Assembly (NCBI GenBank): GCA_036733965.1
Contig: DAIMZL010000053.1
Coordinates: forward strand, 1 to 22,316
DNA from: JAEXOD01 sp937930275
Lineage (GTDB): Bacteria > Bacteroidota > Ignavibacteria > Ignavibacteriales > Melioribacteraceae
Length of the DNA: 22,316 nt
Direction of reading: 5' to 3'
In this document: positions 1 through 8,800 of the stretch, one piece after another
Layout of the letters: every line of letters begins with the position of its first letter
Numbering within the stretch: position 1 is the stretch's first letter
Position numbers and translations under genes: made by a program
Notes under the pieces: generated by a model
The model's input: the letters and a program-made list of their open reading frames with translations, nothing else
The model's database searches: none
What the model was told of the DNA's origin: nothing

Positions 1-2387
1 ACAAAAACTCTGCCAATATCACTAAATATTAATAATCCAATTTTACTTTTAACAAAAATATCCAAATTAGTAAGTTGAGTTCTAATTTCGTTTTGTGAAA
101 ATAAAGAGGCGTCACCGGCAAATCTATTTCTATTATAACCCCGTAAACTTTCTTTACCCCCTATAAACGCACCTTTTAAGAAAGGATACTTACCTATAAC
201 TGCCGAACCGCCCAATCTATTTGCAATTACGGTGCTATATTTACCGTTAATTTTATTAAAAATTCTAAAATCAAAATCTAAACGTGTAAAAGGAAATTCA
301 AGTTTTTCAAATATTGTGGGATAATGAATAACCTTTAATTGAGTAAAAATTCCTTTGTGCGGATTTTCTATAACGTCTCTGCTATCATAAATAGCAGAAA
401 ATTCACCGCTAAAAAGCCATAACGAACCTAATCCGTATTTATCAAATTTAAAATCATTTAACAGTGTAATATTACTTAAATTAAAATCACTGTATTCATA
501 ATTCATGGAAAATTGAGTAAATATATTTTTTGTAATTTCTTTTTTTATTCCGAAAGAAAATATGACAAGTTCGTAAAACGATTTATAATACCCTGCTTTT
601 TCTTTATCATAATTATATTCGGTTTCGTTTCCGTAACCAAAGTATTTATCAAAACTAAGCTCGGATTTACTAATATTAACCAAAATAGAGCTATTAAGAA
701 CTACATTGTTAAATATTCCGTTAAACGCCACTTTATAGCTTTTTGGTTGAGTAGCATACGAACCTGTTAAACGCATAAAATACGAGTATGGTAATAAACC
801 ATAATTAAATTTTGTTAATTCGGGACCGCCCCCTGTAATAAGTCCCTCGTCTGTATTTAATTCCAATATGGGGTAAAATGACCAATCGTGACCATAATCC
901 TTCAACTCGGTATCATATTTATCGTTATATGTTACATAATTTTTAAAAAATGCGTAATTGCTAACTGTTCCGTCAGATTCTATGATTTCGGTTTCTTCAT
1001 CGGCATCAAAAAAGTAAGTGTTGTAATCGCTTTGTTTTATCGGTAAAATAGAAAATAAATAACCATCAACATACGAAAGGTCAATTAGTTTATCTTTCCC
1101 TTCTTCTCCGTTTACGATAATAATAGGAGATGAATCAACATTTCCGGTAATTTTACAAAAATCATCCCCTTCTCCTAAAAAAACACGGATCTCTTTTGTT
1201 TCATTATTATTAAAAGTTCGTTCAAAATAATTAACAAAACTATTTTGGTAAGCAGATTTTACGGTTACGGTTGTAGTTTTATTATTGTTACGATTAATTA
1301 ATACGCTATCAATTTGTGAAGTACAATAAATTTCGGCATATTTATTTAACAGTTTAAAATAGCTGTATGCAAAATTATCTAACTCGTTTTTACGCGTAAT
1401 AATACTTTTGGTTAAAAATAATTTTGTATCATTATTTAATTGAATATCTTTGTTATAAATAGCCGTTCTTATCAAGGAATCGGGCAAATTTATTTTAATA
1501 TAATTTACAACTTCTTTCCACTCCTCCCAATTTAAGTGCGTTAAAAACCTTCGGTCAAAATACCTGCTTTTCCACGTAGTCGCTTCAGGACTTTTGTAAT
1601 TTTCGCCAAAGCTTATAAAACTCGGAACAAGTAAACGCCCGCCTATATAGAAAAGCCCTCCGAAAATAGGAAATGCGCTTTGTTTTGGAAAGACAAAAGG
1701 TGTAACGGTATTGTTATACTTAACAAACCAATAATTGTTAGGATGTACGTTAATATTACCGAGAAGTATATCAAGCAAACGATATTGCAAAACCTCTTCA
1801 AATTTAATTTTTACCGAAGGATTATTGTTAAGCAGGTAAATTAAACCGTTTGTGTTAAGAGTATCTTTTAAATATATTTCTTCGGTTTTATTATATAAAC
1901 CCCAAAAACCTACTAAATTATCTTTATCGCTGTTTTTAACGGTTGCTATTTCTGATAATCTTAAATTGCATAAATACGGATAAAATTTTTGTAATAATTT
2001 ATTGCTTAATACCGCGGAGTATAAATTTTGACCTTTAATTAAACTTTCTTTCGTTTTGTCTGAAATAGTTTTGTATAATAGTTTAGGCGTAATTTCGTTA
2101 AGTGATAACGATAACGGAATAAATTTATATAAATTATTATTTAAACTTTTGTATATAAAAATTGAATTGTTATTATTAAAATTTAATGTTTGTATGTAAT
2201 TTAACGAGTCTTTTGAAATAACGGGGATATTAAATTCGGAGATTAGTCTATCGTTGTAACTGTTACCGTATAAAAATTTATAAAATTCGGTTGTGGGCTG
2301 TGTAAATAGTAAATTATTGCTTTGTGCACACAAAGTGATCGTAATTAGCAAAAATAAAGCGAATAATAATTTAAATCGAATTATCAA
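1..2387 (-). CDS. Kinase-like module fused to Omp85/BamA-type barrel (3' end beyond window)
   Basis: The frame is open without a stop from a TTG at 2387 to the left edge (795 codons plus 2 bases), so the protein is partial at its C-terminus. No ATG, GTG or other standard start lies upstream before an in-frame stop (TAA at 2415-2417). AAAGGA (2394-2399) sits 6 nt before the TTG, and the TTG gives a clean signal peptide (MIRFKLLFALFLLITITLCA, then Q). Residues about 690-795 carry the Omp85 surface-antigen signature GGKESLRGYNRNRF (about 740-753) and barrel-like strands. Residues about 75-310 resemble, from memory of the family, the module between the phosphoesterase and BamA domains of large Bacteroidota fusion proteins: LVGFWGLYNKTEE, LLDILLGNINVHPNNYWF (about 203-220), and DRRFLTHLNWEEW (about 278-290). 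Family members usually read something like GDWDRH and a later DRDQAF at the last two places; here they read GNINVH and FPKQSAF, so the kinase-like active site looks degenerate (inference). No phosphoesterase domain is present. It is divergent from the porin-CotH-PAP2 operon. Confidence 0.82.
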   Translation of the reverse strand, partial: MIIRFKLLFALFLLITITLCAQSNNLLFTQPTTEFYKFLYGNSYNDRLISEFNIPVISKDSLNYIQTLNFNNNNSIFIYKSLNNNLYKFIPLSLSLNEITPKLLYKTISDKTKESLIKGQNLYSAVLSNKLLQKFYPYLCNLRLSEIATVKNSDKDNLVGFWGLYNKTEEIYLKDTLNTNGLIYLLNNNPSVKIKFEEVLQYRLLDILLGNINVHPNNYWFVKYNNTVTPFVFPKQSAFPIFGGLFYIGGRLLVPSFISFGENYKSPEATTWKSRYFDRRFLTHLNWEEWKEVVNYIKINLPDSLIRTAIYNKDIQLNNDTKLFLTKSIITRKNELDNFAYSYFKLLNKYAEIYCTSQIDSVLINRNNNKTTTVTVKSAYQNSFVNYFERTFNNNETKEIRVFLGEGDDFCKITGNVDSSPIIIVNGEEGKDKLIDLSYVDGYLFSILPIKQSDYNTYFFDADEETEIIESDGTVSNYAFFKNYVTYNDKYDTELKDYGHDWSFYPILELNTDEGLITGGGPELTKFNYGLLPYSYFMRLTGSYATQPKSYKVAFNGIFNNVVLNSSILVNISKSELSFDKYFGYGNETEYNYDKEKAGYYKSFYELVIFSFGIKKEITKNIFTQFSMNYEYSDFNLSNITLLNDFKFDKYGLGSLWLFSGEFSAIYDSRDVIENPHKGIFTQLKVIHYPTIFEKLEFPFTRLDFDFRIFNKINGKYSTVIANRLGGSAVIGKYPFLKGAFIGGKESLRGYNRNRFAGDASLFSQNEIRTQLTNLDIFVKSKIGLLIFSDIGRVF

Positions 2388-2472
2388 AAAATATCCTTTT
2401 AATGTAATATTTTTTATATTTATTAATTAATTTAAATATAAAATATAAAATACCGATACACGGAGTTTAAGA
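2388..2472. promoter_or_regulatory. Divergent intergenic promoter region
   Basis: This 85-bp, almost purely A/T stretch separates two outward-facing genes and must hold both promoters unless transcription enters from elsewhere. No confident -10/-33 box of the Bacteroidota type could be assigned because the sequence is nearly all A and T. A GGAG at 2462-2465, seven bases before ATG 2473, serves the rightward gene. Confidence 0.5.
2394..2399 (-). promoter_or_regulatory. Ribosome binding site that decides the TTG start
   Basis: On the minus strand AAAGGA lies six bases upstream of the TTG at 2387-2385. No ATG or GTG is available in frame between the upstream stop and the signal peptide, so this site is the main support for the non-ATG start. 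Confidence 0.6.
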
Positions 2473-3492
2473 ATGAAATTTAATAATTTTTACGGAAAAT
2501 TCTTATTATTTTTTATTATAATCGCATTTTTATCAGAAAGTAAAGCTCAAGAAGTAAAGTTTTCGGGATATGGTTCGGTAGGATATAGATTCTATAACAG
2601 AAATATTCTTAACGGCTATAATCAAGAAAGCTATTACGAGGGAAAAATTCAGGCAGATATTAAATATAATAAAAAAATAGAAGGGCAAATTGATTTACGG
2701 GGAAACTCGATTGATAATAGCTTTAAATTAAGGGAAGTAACAGTAAAATTTGATTATTGGGATTATCTTAAAATAAAATTAGGGCATATTAAAAAACCAT
2801 TCGGAACCGAACAAATGGTTAATGAGGAAGATTTGTACACGGTTGAAAGAAGCAATGTTCACGAAAATTTATCGGAGATGGGGTACGGAGGACGTGCAGT
2901 AAGTTTAATGGCATATTATAAATTTAACGAAAAGCGCGAAAATTTCCCGTATTCTTATTATATCTCATTATTTCATAACAATAACCTATATAAAGGGGTT
3001 GTTGGTAAGTTTGTATATCACACAACATGGTTAAATTTTTCGGCAAATTATGAATATCAACAAAAAGGAGGAGATAATAGTCTTACGACTCAGGGTTTTG
3101 GAGGCGGAATTGAATTGGATAAATCGGGATTTTATACAGCTGCCGAAGTGTTTTATGTGCAAGACCCTTTAGAAGGTTCTTTGCGAAAGTTACGGGGAGA
3201 AAATGAAAAAGTGTACTCTTTGGGTGCTAAATTTTTAACTGCATATAGCATAATTTTTGACGGTGAAATTGTAAAAGCTTTAGAACCCGTACTTTTGGTC
3301 AGCTATTTTGTTCCGGACAATGCAATTTCCGAAAATCATGTAATCCAGTCTTTAATAGGGATGAATATATATTTTCATAAAAAAGTAAAATTTAGAATAA
3401 ACGGTGATTTAAGATTAACCAAAAATCAATTTAACGATGATTATTCCACAAAAGAATCGCGCGCAATAGTAGAACTACAAATGAGTTTTTAA
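2473..3492 (+). CDS. Phosphate-selective porin O/P-like outer-membrane barrel
   Basis: A 339-residue outer-membrane protein, probably a porin. The first about 25 residues are a signal peptide ending SKA with Q following. The mature part alternates short amphipathic beta strands and polar turns and ends in F, as barrel proteins do. Residues about 104-130 read LGHIKKPFG, then E, then ..LYTVERS, the pattern of OprP/OprO-type porins (G..K.PFG.E ... ERS). It is shorter than typical OprP (about 400 residues) but within the range of Bacteroidota members. It starts a three-gene operon: its stop at 3490-3492 is followed after one base by the CotH-family gene. Substrate cannot be read from sequence; the family name does not prove phosphate specificity. 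The start is supported by GGAG seven bases upstream. Confidence 0.75.
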   Translation: MKFNNFYGKFLLFFIIIAFLSESKAQEVKFSGYGSVGYRFYNRNILNGYNQESYYEGKIQADIKYNKKIEGQIDLRGNSIDNSFKLREVTVKFDYWDYLKIKLGHIKKPFGTEQMVNEEDLYTVERSNVHENLSEMGYGGRAVSLMAYYKFNEKRENFPYSYYISLFHNNNLYKGVVGKFVYHTTWLNFSANYEYQQKGGDNSLTTQGFGGGIELDKSGFYTAAEVFYVQDPLEGSLRKLRGENEKVYSLGAKFLTAYSIIFDGEIVKALEPVLLVSYFVPDNAISENHVIQSLIGMNIYFHKKVKFRINGDLRLTKNQFNDDYSTKESRAIVELQMSF

Positions 3493-3493
3493 A

Positions 3494-4609
3494 ATGAAGA
3501 AGTATTTAATTCTTGTACTAACTACGGTTTTATTTTATTCGTGTAATATTTCCGAAAGCAATAAAGAACCAAATTCGATAGGCAGAACACCTATAATGCA
3601 AATTGAGACTTCCGAAAGCGATTACATTAGCTTGTTAGAAAACAAGTTGACGGATTTTTCGGTGCCATGTAGAGTAATCTATTTAAACCGAGTATATAAC
3701 GGTAAAATATCGGCTTCGGGTGCGGGTTCACGCTATCATGAAAAATGGGGTTATAAAGTTAAATTGGAGCCGGGTGAATATTTACAAGGGTTAAATGAAT
3801 TTAATCTAAGTTCGCAAATTTATGATAAAACCGGTTTAAGTTTGGTGATAGCAAGCCAAATGTACTCAAATTTAGGATTTCCGGTCTCACGCGGATATAA
3901 TGTATTTGTAAAATTTAACGGAAAAGATAAAGGATTATATCCCGTTATAGAAAGAGTGGAAGAACAATTTTTTGCTGATAGATTGATGTCTGTTAACGAA
4001 TTATATAAAATTGGATTTGAAACCAAGTTTACTTTTGCCTCATCCTATATACCGGAATACAATATTGAAAAGAAAATACCGGATGATAACAACTTCAATT
4101 CGTTAAAAAACATGATTAATGCAATAGATACCTCAGATTTAACAACCGGATATTTGGGGTTAAATAAATATCTTGATGTTATTAATTATATTAAGTATCA
4201 TGCAATGACGGTTATCTTAAATAATCAGGATGCTTTTACAAATAATTTTTTCTTGTATAAGGCAAAACCAAATTCTCCCTTTACGGTTATTCCTTGGGAT
4301 TTTGATAAATGTTTTATCGGAAATGTAGGCTTATACGGTGAAAACGAGATAATAAAAAAAATAAAAAGCCATCCAATAACCAAGAAGATATATCTTGAAA
4401 CTTTAAAAAGGATATTAACAAATAATTTTACCGAAAGTGAAGTGTTTTATATAATTGATACATATGCAAGGGGTATAAAAGATGCATATGAAAATGATCC
4501 TTATTTAGGTAAAAATGGATATAATTTTAACGATGAGATTAACAAATTAAAACAATATATTTTACAAAGAAGAAATTTTTTATTAAACCAAATTGAGTTA
4601 GAAAATTAA
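3494..4609 (+). CDS. CotH-family protein-kinase-like lipoprotein
   Basis: A 371-residue CotH kinase-family protein. CotH proteins have an atypical protein-kinase fold; Bacillus CotH phosphorylates spore-coat proteins outside the cytosol. Visible hallmarks are a G.GSRYHEKWGYKVKL stretch (about 77-91, matching the family's 'RG.SS....K..y.iKl'), LSLVIASQMYSNLGFPVSRGYNVFVKFNGKDKG-type text (about 114-146, split here by the reader into the family's 'GvP....v.vylNG.y.Gly' element), a conserved E in LYPVIERVEEQF, NNFFLY, and the catalytic-type IPWDFD with D269 and D271. The N-terminus is a lipoprotein signal with Cys17 (LFYSC), so it is lipid-anchored, probably at the outer membrane. It sits one base after the porin gene and two bases before a PAP2 phosphatase gene. 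No polyphosphate-polymerase (VTC) neighbour, a common CotH partner, was seen. Substrate is unknown. Confidence 0.88.
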   Translation: MKKYLILVLTTVLFYSCNISESNKEPNSIGRTPIMQIETSESDYISLLENKLTDFSVPCRVIYLNRVYNGKISASGAGSRYHEKWGYKVKLEPGEYLQGLNEFNLSSQIYDKTGLSLVIASQMYSNLGFPVSRGYNVFVKFNGKDKGLYPVIERVEEQFFADRLMSVNELYKIGFETKFTFASSYIPEYNIEKKIPDDNNFNSLKNMINAIDTSDLTTGYLGLNKYLDVINYIKYHAMTVILNNQDAFTNNFFLYKAKPNSPFTVIPWDFDKCFIGNVGLYGENEIIKKIKSHPITKKIYLETLKRILTNNFTESEVFYIIDTYARGIKDAYENDPYLGKNGYNFNDEINKLKQYILQRRNFLLNQIELEN

Positions 4610-4611
4610 AT

Positions 4612-5448
4612 ATGTTTTTTAATGTAATGCCGATTTTGATTTTAATTATGTTTTCGGTAAATATTTACGGGCAATCATTTAAATCCCGTTATGATTTAAA
4701 TACACCGAATAAAATTTACATGGGATTTACTCAATCTTTAAGTTATACTGATATTCCGATGTTAGCGGCTTATTTAATGAGAAATGATTTGTATTACAGC
4801 GGAGTTAGAAATTCGTTAAGGGTTGGACCTTCATACATAGATAAAAGTATTGCGGCAAATTATGGGTCAAGTAATAACAAAACTTTGGGTAGCATGGACA
4901 AAGATATAATTCCGAATTACATTTTTTACGGAAGAATGGGTTTACTTGCTGCTGCCGATATGTTTTTTGATGCGGATGTTTCTCCAAAAGCATTTAGGCA
5001 GGTATTTTTATACGAAAAAGCTTTATTATATACCTATACAATAACAGAAGTTGTTAAAAACAGCATAAAGCGTACGCGCCCGGACGGAAGCGACAGCCGA
5101 AGTTTTTTTAGCGGGCATACTTCAACAGCATTTGCTTCATCTACTTATTTGTTTTTAGAACTTAACGATTTTTACGATAAGTGGGATGTAACACGTAATA
5201 ATAAAACCTTACGAACCACATTTAAAGCTACAACTTTTTCGGCTTTATACGGCTGGGCGGCTTATGTTGGTTACAGTAGAATTAATGACAAAAAGCATTA
5301 TCTTAGTGACGTATTAACGGGGGCAGCAGTGGGTACAGCCGTTTCATATTTTATATATACCGCTTATAATAAAAGTTTTGATGCGGTTAATTTAAGTTTA
5401 AATAGTCACACAAACTCAGTATATTTTTCTTATAGAGTGGGTTTGTAA
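4612..5448 (+). CDS. PAP2-superfamily phosphatase, secreted
   Basis: A 278-residue PAP2 (phosphatidic-acid phosphatase type 2) family protein. All three signature motifs are present: K149-(x6)-R156-P157, S167-G168-H169, and S222-R223-(x5)-H229-(x3)-D233, with the expected phosphate-binding Lys/Arg and the nucleophile His. An N-terminal hydrophobic signal ends near YGQ (about residue 21), so the active site is outside the cytosol. Family members dephosphorylate lipid phosphates, undecaprenyl-PP or small phosphoesters; the substrate here is unknown. It is the last gene of the porin-CotH-PAP2 operon, two bases after the CotH stop, and the operon gives it a possible role as the opposing phosphatase (inference). 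There is no clear Shine-Dalgarno site, so translation may be coupled to the upstream gene. Confidence 0.87.
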   Translation: MFFNVMPILILIMFSVNIYGQSFKSRYDLNTPNKIYMGFTQSLSYTDIPMLAAYLMRNDLYYSGVRNSLRVGPSYIDKSIAANYGSSNNKTLGSMDKDIIPNYIFYGRMGLLAAADMFFDADVSPKAFRQVFLYEKALLYTYTITEVVKNSIKRTRPDGSDSRSFFSGHTSTAFASSTYLFLELNDFYDKWDVTRNNKTLRTTFKATTFSALYGWAAYVGYSRINDKKHYLSDVLTGAAVGTAVSYFIYTAYNKSFDAVNLSLNSHTNSVYFSYRVGL

Positions 5449-5562
5449 GTTTTAAGGTTAAATGTTGAAAGTTATTAAAGTTTAAGTAAAACAACACCCA
5501 CCAATTTCTATCGTATCATTTCCGCCTTTCTCTTAGAACCAGTATTTACAGGATTTTTTCTG

Positions 5563-5630
5563 ATTTTCAGGATAACTACCTCTGATAACGGAGGATAGCT
5601 TCTTGTTAATCCTTCTTTCATCCTGAAAAT
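5563..5630. repeat. Intergenic inverted repeat
   Basis: ATTTTCAGGAT (5563-5573) is exactly complementary to ATCCTGAAAAT (5620-5630), an 11-bp perfect stem with a 46-base loop. Inside the loop, CTACCTC (5576-5582, one base off) can pair imperfectly with GAGGATAG (5591-5598). The repetitive 'ACAGGATT..TTCAGGAT' style resembles dispersed intergenic repeats of Bacteroidota genomes (recollection, not a search). There is no U-run after the stem, so it is not a standard terminator. Confidence 0.6.
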
Positions 5631-5655
5631 GCCGATTCAAAAATTATAAACAGCG

Positions 5656-5668
5656 TTCACTATTCACT
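5656..5668 (+). repeat. 13-bp dispersed repeat, copy 1
   Basis: TTCACTATTCACT, itself a near-tandem of TTCACTA, matches the reverse complement of 22303-22315 at the far end of the window. Both copies are intergenic. Confidence 0.5.
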
Positions 5669-5862
5669 AATTGCTAATGACTGCTTACCTACTTTACAAA
5701 AAACACAAGTTAAATAAGGGAAATTAAAGTTAAACCTAAAAAAAGCCAATAAAAATAACAAAATTAATAAATCCCTTCTTGTTTCTATAAATTAATAGAT
5801 GTAAATTATTAACTGAAAAAAAATTTAAACGCTTATCGATTAAAAATTTACAATTAAAGAAT

Positions 5863-8800
5863 ATGCAGACAAAAAAATCTAAAACGAGATATTTATATCT
5901 CTGTATCCTTGCATTATTTTTATTTAATTCCCACCTAACATTAGCGCAGCGCGGCAAAATAAGCGGTGCTGTAACCGATTTTAACACTAAAGAACCGCTA
6001 ATAGGGGTTAACGTTTTTATAGTAGGTTCAACAATAGGTGCAACAACTGACTCGGACGGTAAATATGCAATTTTAAATGTATTGCCGGGCACTTATTCTG
6101 TTGCCGCAAGTATGGTAGGTTACGGAAAACTTGTTTATAGCGACGTTCAAGTATTTATTGACCGAACTACCGAAGTTAATTTTAAGCTTAAAGATGAATC
6201 GGTACAAATGGAGCAGGTGGTTATTGTTGCCGAAAAGCCCAAAATTGTTAAAGACCAAACTTCCAGCGCAACTACAATTGATGATATTCAGTTAAAAAGT
6301 GCACCAATTGAAGGTTTGCGAGGCGCGTTAGATTTAACTGCTTCGTTTCAAAAAAACGAAAAAGGGGATTATACGGTACGAGGTAGCGGTACGTATGAAG
6401 TTAAATTTCAAATTAACGGAGTTGACCAACAGACTACCAATACAAGTATTCCCGGATACGGCGGTGCTGATAAAGCTAATAATAGTTGGAAATTTGATGT
6501 AAACCCACTTGGTGTTCAGCAAATACAGCTAATAAGCGGCGGTTTTTCTGCAGAATACGGAAACGCCCAAGCCGGTGTTGTTAAAGTCGTATTAAAAGAA
6601 GGAAGCAGTAAAATTACCGGTGAAGCAAGAATGGAGTACCGTCCTGTAGGTTTATATCATTTTGGTGATTATGTTTATTCCCGTAATAATTTTGAATGGC
6701 AAAAGTGGGGGAATATAAACAATTGGTACGCTAATCAGAAAAATGTTTTAAAAGATATTAGTCCATATTTATATAATAGACTTTATGTGCAAAATAACGC
6801 AACTGCCGCAGATAGTCAAAGAGTGTTTGATGAAATAGCATGGGCTTATAGTATTTGGTCAAAAAATCATACCCCCAGCGAAGATAATCCGCTTGGAGTT
6901 TACGACTATAGAGACCACACTTATGCACGTTATATGATCGGTTTTGGCGGACCATTGGGAACAAATCCGGAATTATTGAAGTTTTATTTTTCGGGTGAGT
7001 ATAGAAAAAATCCGACTCGATTACCAACCAGTGAAAAGGATCAAGTTTATCAAAACTACATTTTAAATTTAACATACAAACCGGTTCCCGAACATAAATT
7101 TAGATTTATGGGAAGTTTTCAAAAATATAAAGGCGGTTTGTTTAGCGGTTCATCAGATATTAGGTGGAGCGGCTTGACAAATACGAGCGAGTCTAACAAA
7201 TATGCCGTTTATCAAGACCCGATAAGAACAGAACAAACTGTTGCACAAAGTTTAAACTGGGTTTATACTATTAACACAAACTCGTTTTTTGAAACCAACA
7301 TCGCTCATCAAACCGAAACTTACGAACTTCCGTACCTCTATATTCCGGGATTTAATAGCTCAGTAGATAGATTAGACAGTCTTTCTGACCCGTACGGAAC
7401 AATTCTTAAAAGCGGTATTTGGTGGGATCATGATTACTTTTTGCGTTTGGACGCGGCAAGCACAAATTTTTACCAAGATTACAGAGCCGAAAATTGGAGT
7501 TTAACCGTTGACTATACAAACCAAATATTAAAAACTAATTTATTAAAAGCCGGTATTAGATTTTATTATTGGGATATTTTTAATAACGGTGTAGCTTATA
7601 GTTTTAGAACAAATAGTTATGTTGCCCATTACGGAGTTGCAGAGTATTATAAGGCGTTTCCTTACAATTATGCTTTTTATTTGCAGGATAAAATGGAATA
7701 CGAAGGAATGGTTGCCAATGTGGGAGTAAGAATAGAAGCATATAATTTTCAATCCAACAAACCTGTAGATAGATTTAATCCGTTTTATCCCGGTACCGAG
7801 CGTCCCGGCGTTTACGGAGATCCGAATACCGTATCTTCCAAAACTCAAGTTACTGTTTTGCCTCGTGTAGGCGTATCTTTCCCTATTGGAGAAAACACCG
7901 CATTTAGAATACAATACGGTCATTTTGCATCAATGCCTATTTTTACGCAGGCATTAACTACAAAAACATACAGAGGTTGGAGTGCACTCGGAAATCCCGA
8001 TCTTGAACCTAAAAAAACTATAAACTACGAATTTGGTATTCAGCAGGTAATTGACGAAAACCACAGAATTGATGTAGCCATTTATTACAATGATAGGGTG
8101 TCACAAATAGGGATTCAGGATGTAGCCGCTTTAACCGGTGATTTAAGATATTTTGCGGCATTTAATAATGATAACGAACCGTTGTACTTATATCAATCTT
8201 TTGAAAATAACAGATTCGGTTCAACAATAGGTATTGAAGCGACTTTTGAAAAAGTAAGTGTCGGTAATTGGTCATATAGATTAAGTTATAACCTATCGCA
8301 AACAACCGAAGGAAGATACGGATACGCTGTTTTATATCCTGATAATTCCCGTAATTTTGCTTTACGTAGCACAACCGGCGAGTTTTTATCTCCGTATGAT
8401 AGAACACATAGTTTTAGAGGTTTATTACAATATATATTAAAAGACGGAGAAGGTTTTGAAATATTCGGAATTAAACCCTTTGAAAATTCCGTGTTTGGTC
8501 TATCATATACCGTACAAAGCGGTTTACCTTTTACATATGTGACTGATTTTGACTTAAAAGATATAAGTTATAACAGAAGATACCCGTTGGAATCGAATTT
8601 TGATTTTAATTTTAATAAAGAAATATATTTCTCGGGGTTAAAACTTATAATCGGGCTGCGTGTAATGAACTTGTTTAACAATAAATGGTTAACGCCAATG
8701 GATAGCCAAAGTGATCAGCAAGATAAAATTGCTTGGGTAGAAAACGGTGTTACTATGGATAACCCTATTGATAACCCCACAAAAAGGAGCTATCTGCTAT

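Larger units (their letters stand above)
5449..5862. other. 414-bp non-coding gap with repeat-like sequence
   Basis: No convincing gene lies here. The left half (about 5500-5700) is less A/T-biased than other gaps and contains an inverted repeat (5563-5630) and a tandem TTCAC-type motif (5656-5668) that looks like dispersed intergenic repeat sequence. The right part (about 5700-5862) is A/T-rich and should hold the promoter of the TonB-dependent receptor operon. No clear rho-independent terminator follows the PAP2 gene. Confidence 0.6.

Noticed and set aside
513..770. Plus-strand reading frame of 85 codons
   Set aside because: It lies antisense inside the long minus-strand Omp85-like gene, whose translation shows clear family motifs; the plus frame shows none.
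7543..7923. Minus-strand frame of 126 codons inside the TonB receptor gene
   Set aside because: Antisense to a well-supported barrel region, with no domain, signal peptide or ribosome site. The same reasoning removes the minus-strand frames at 5736-6092, 6758-7075 and 8162-8407.
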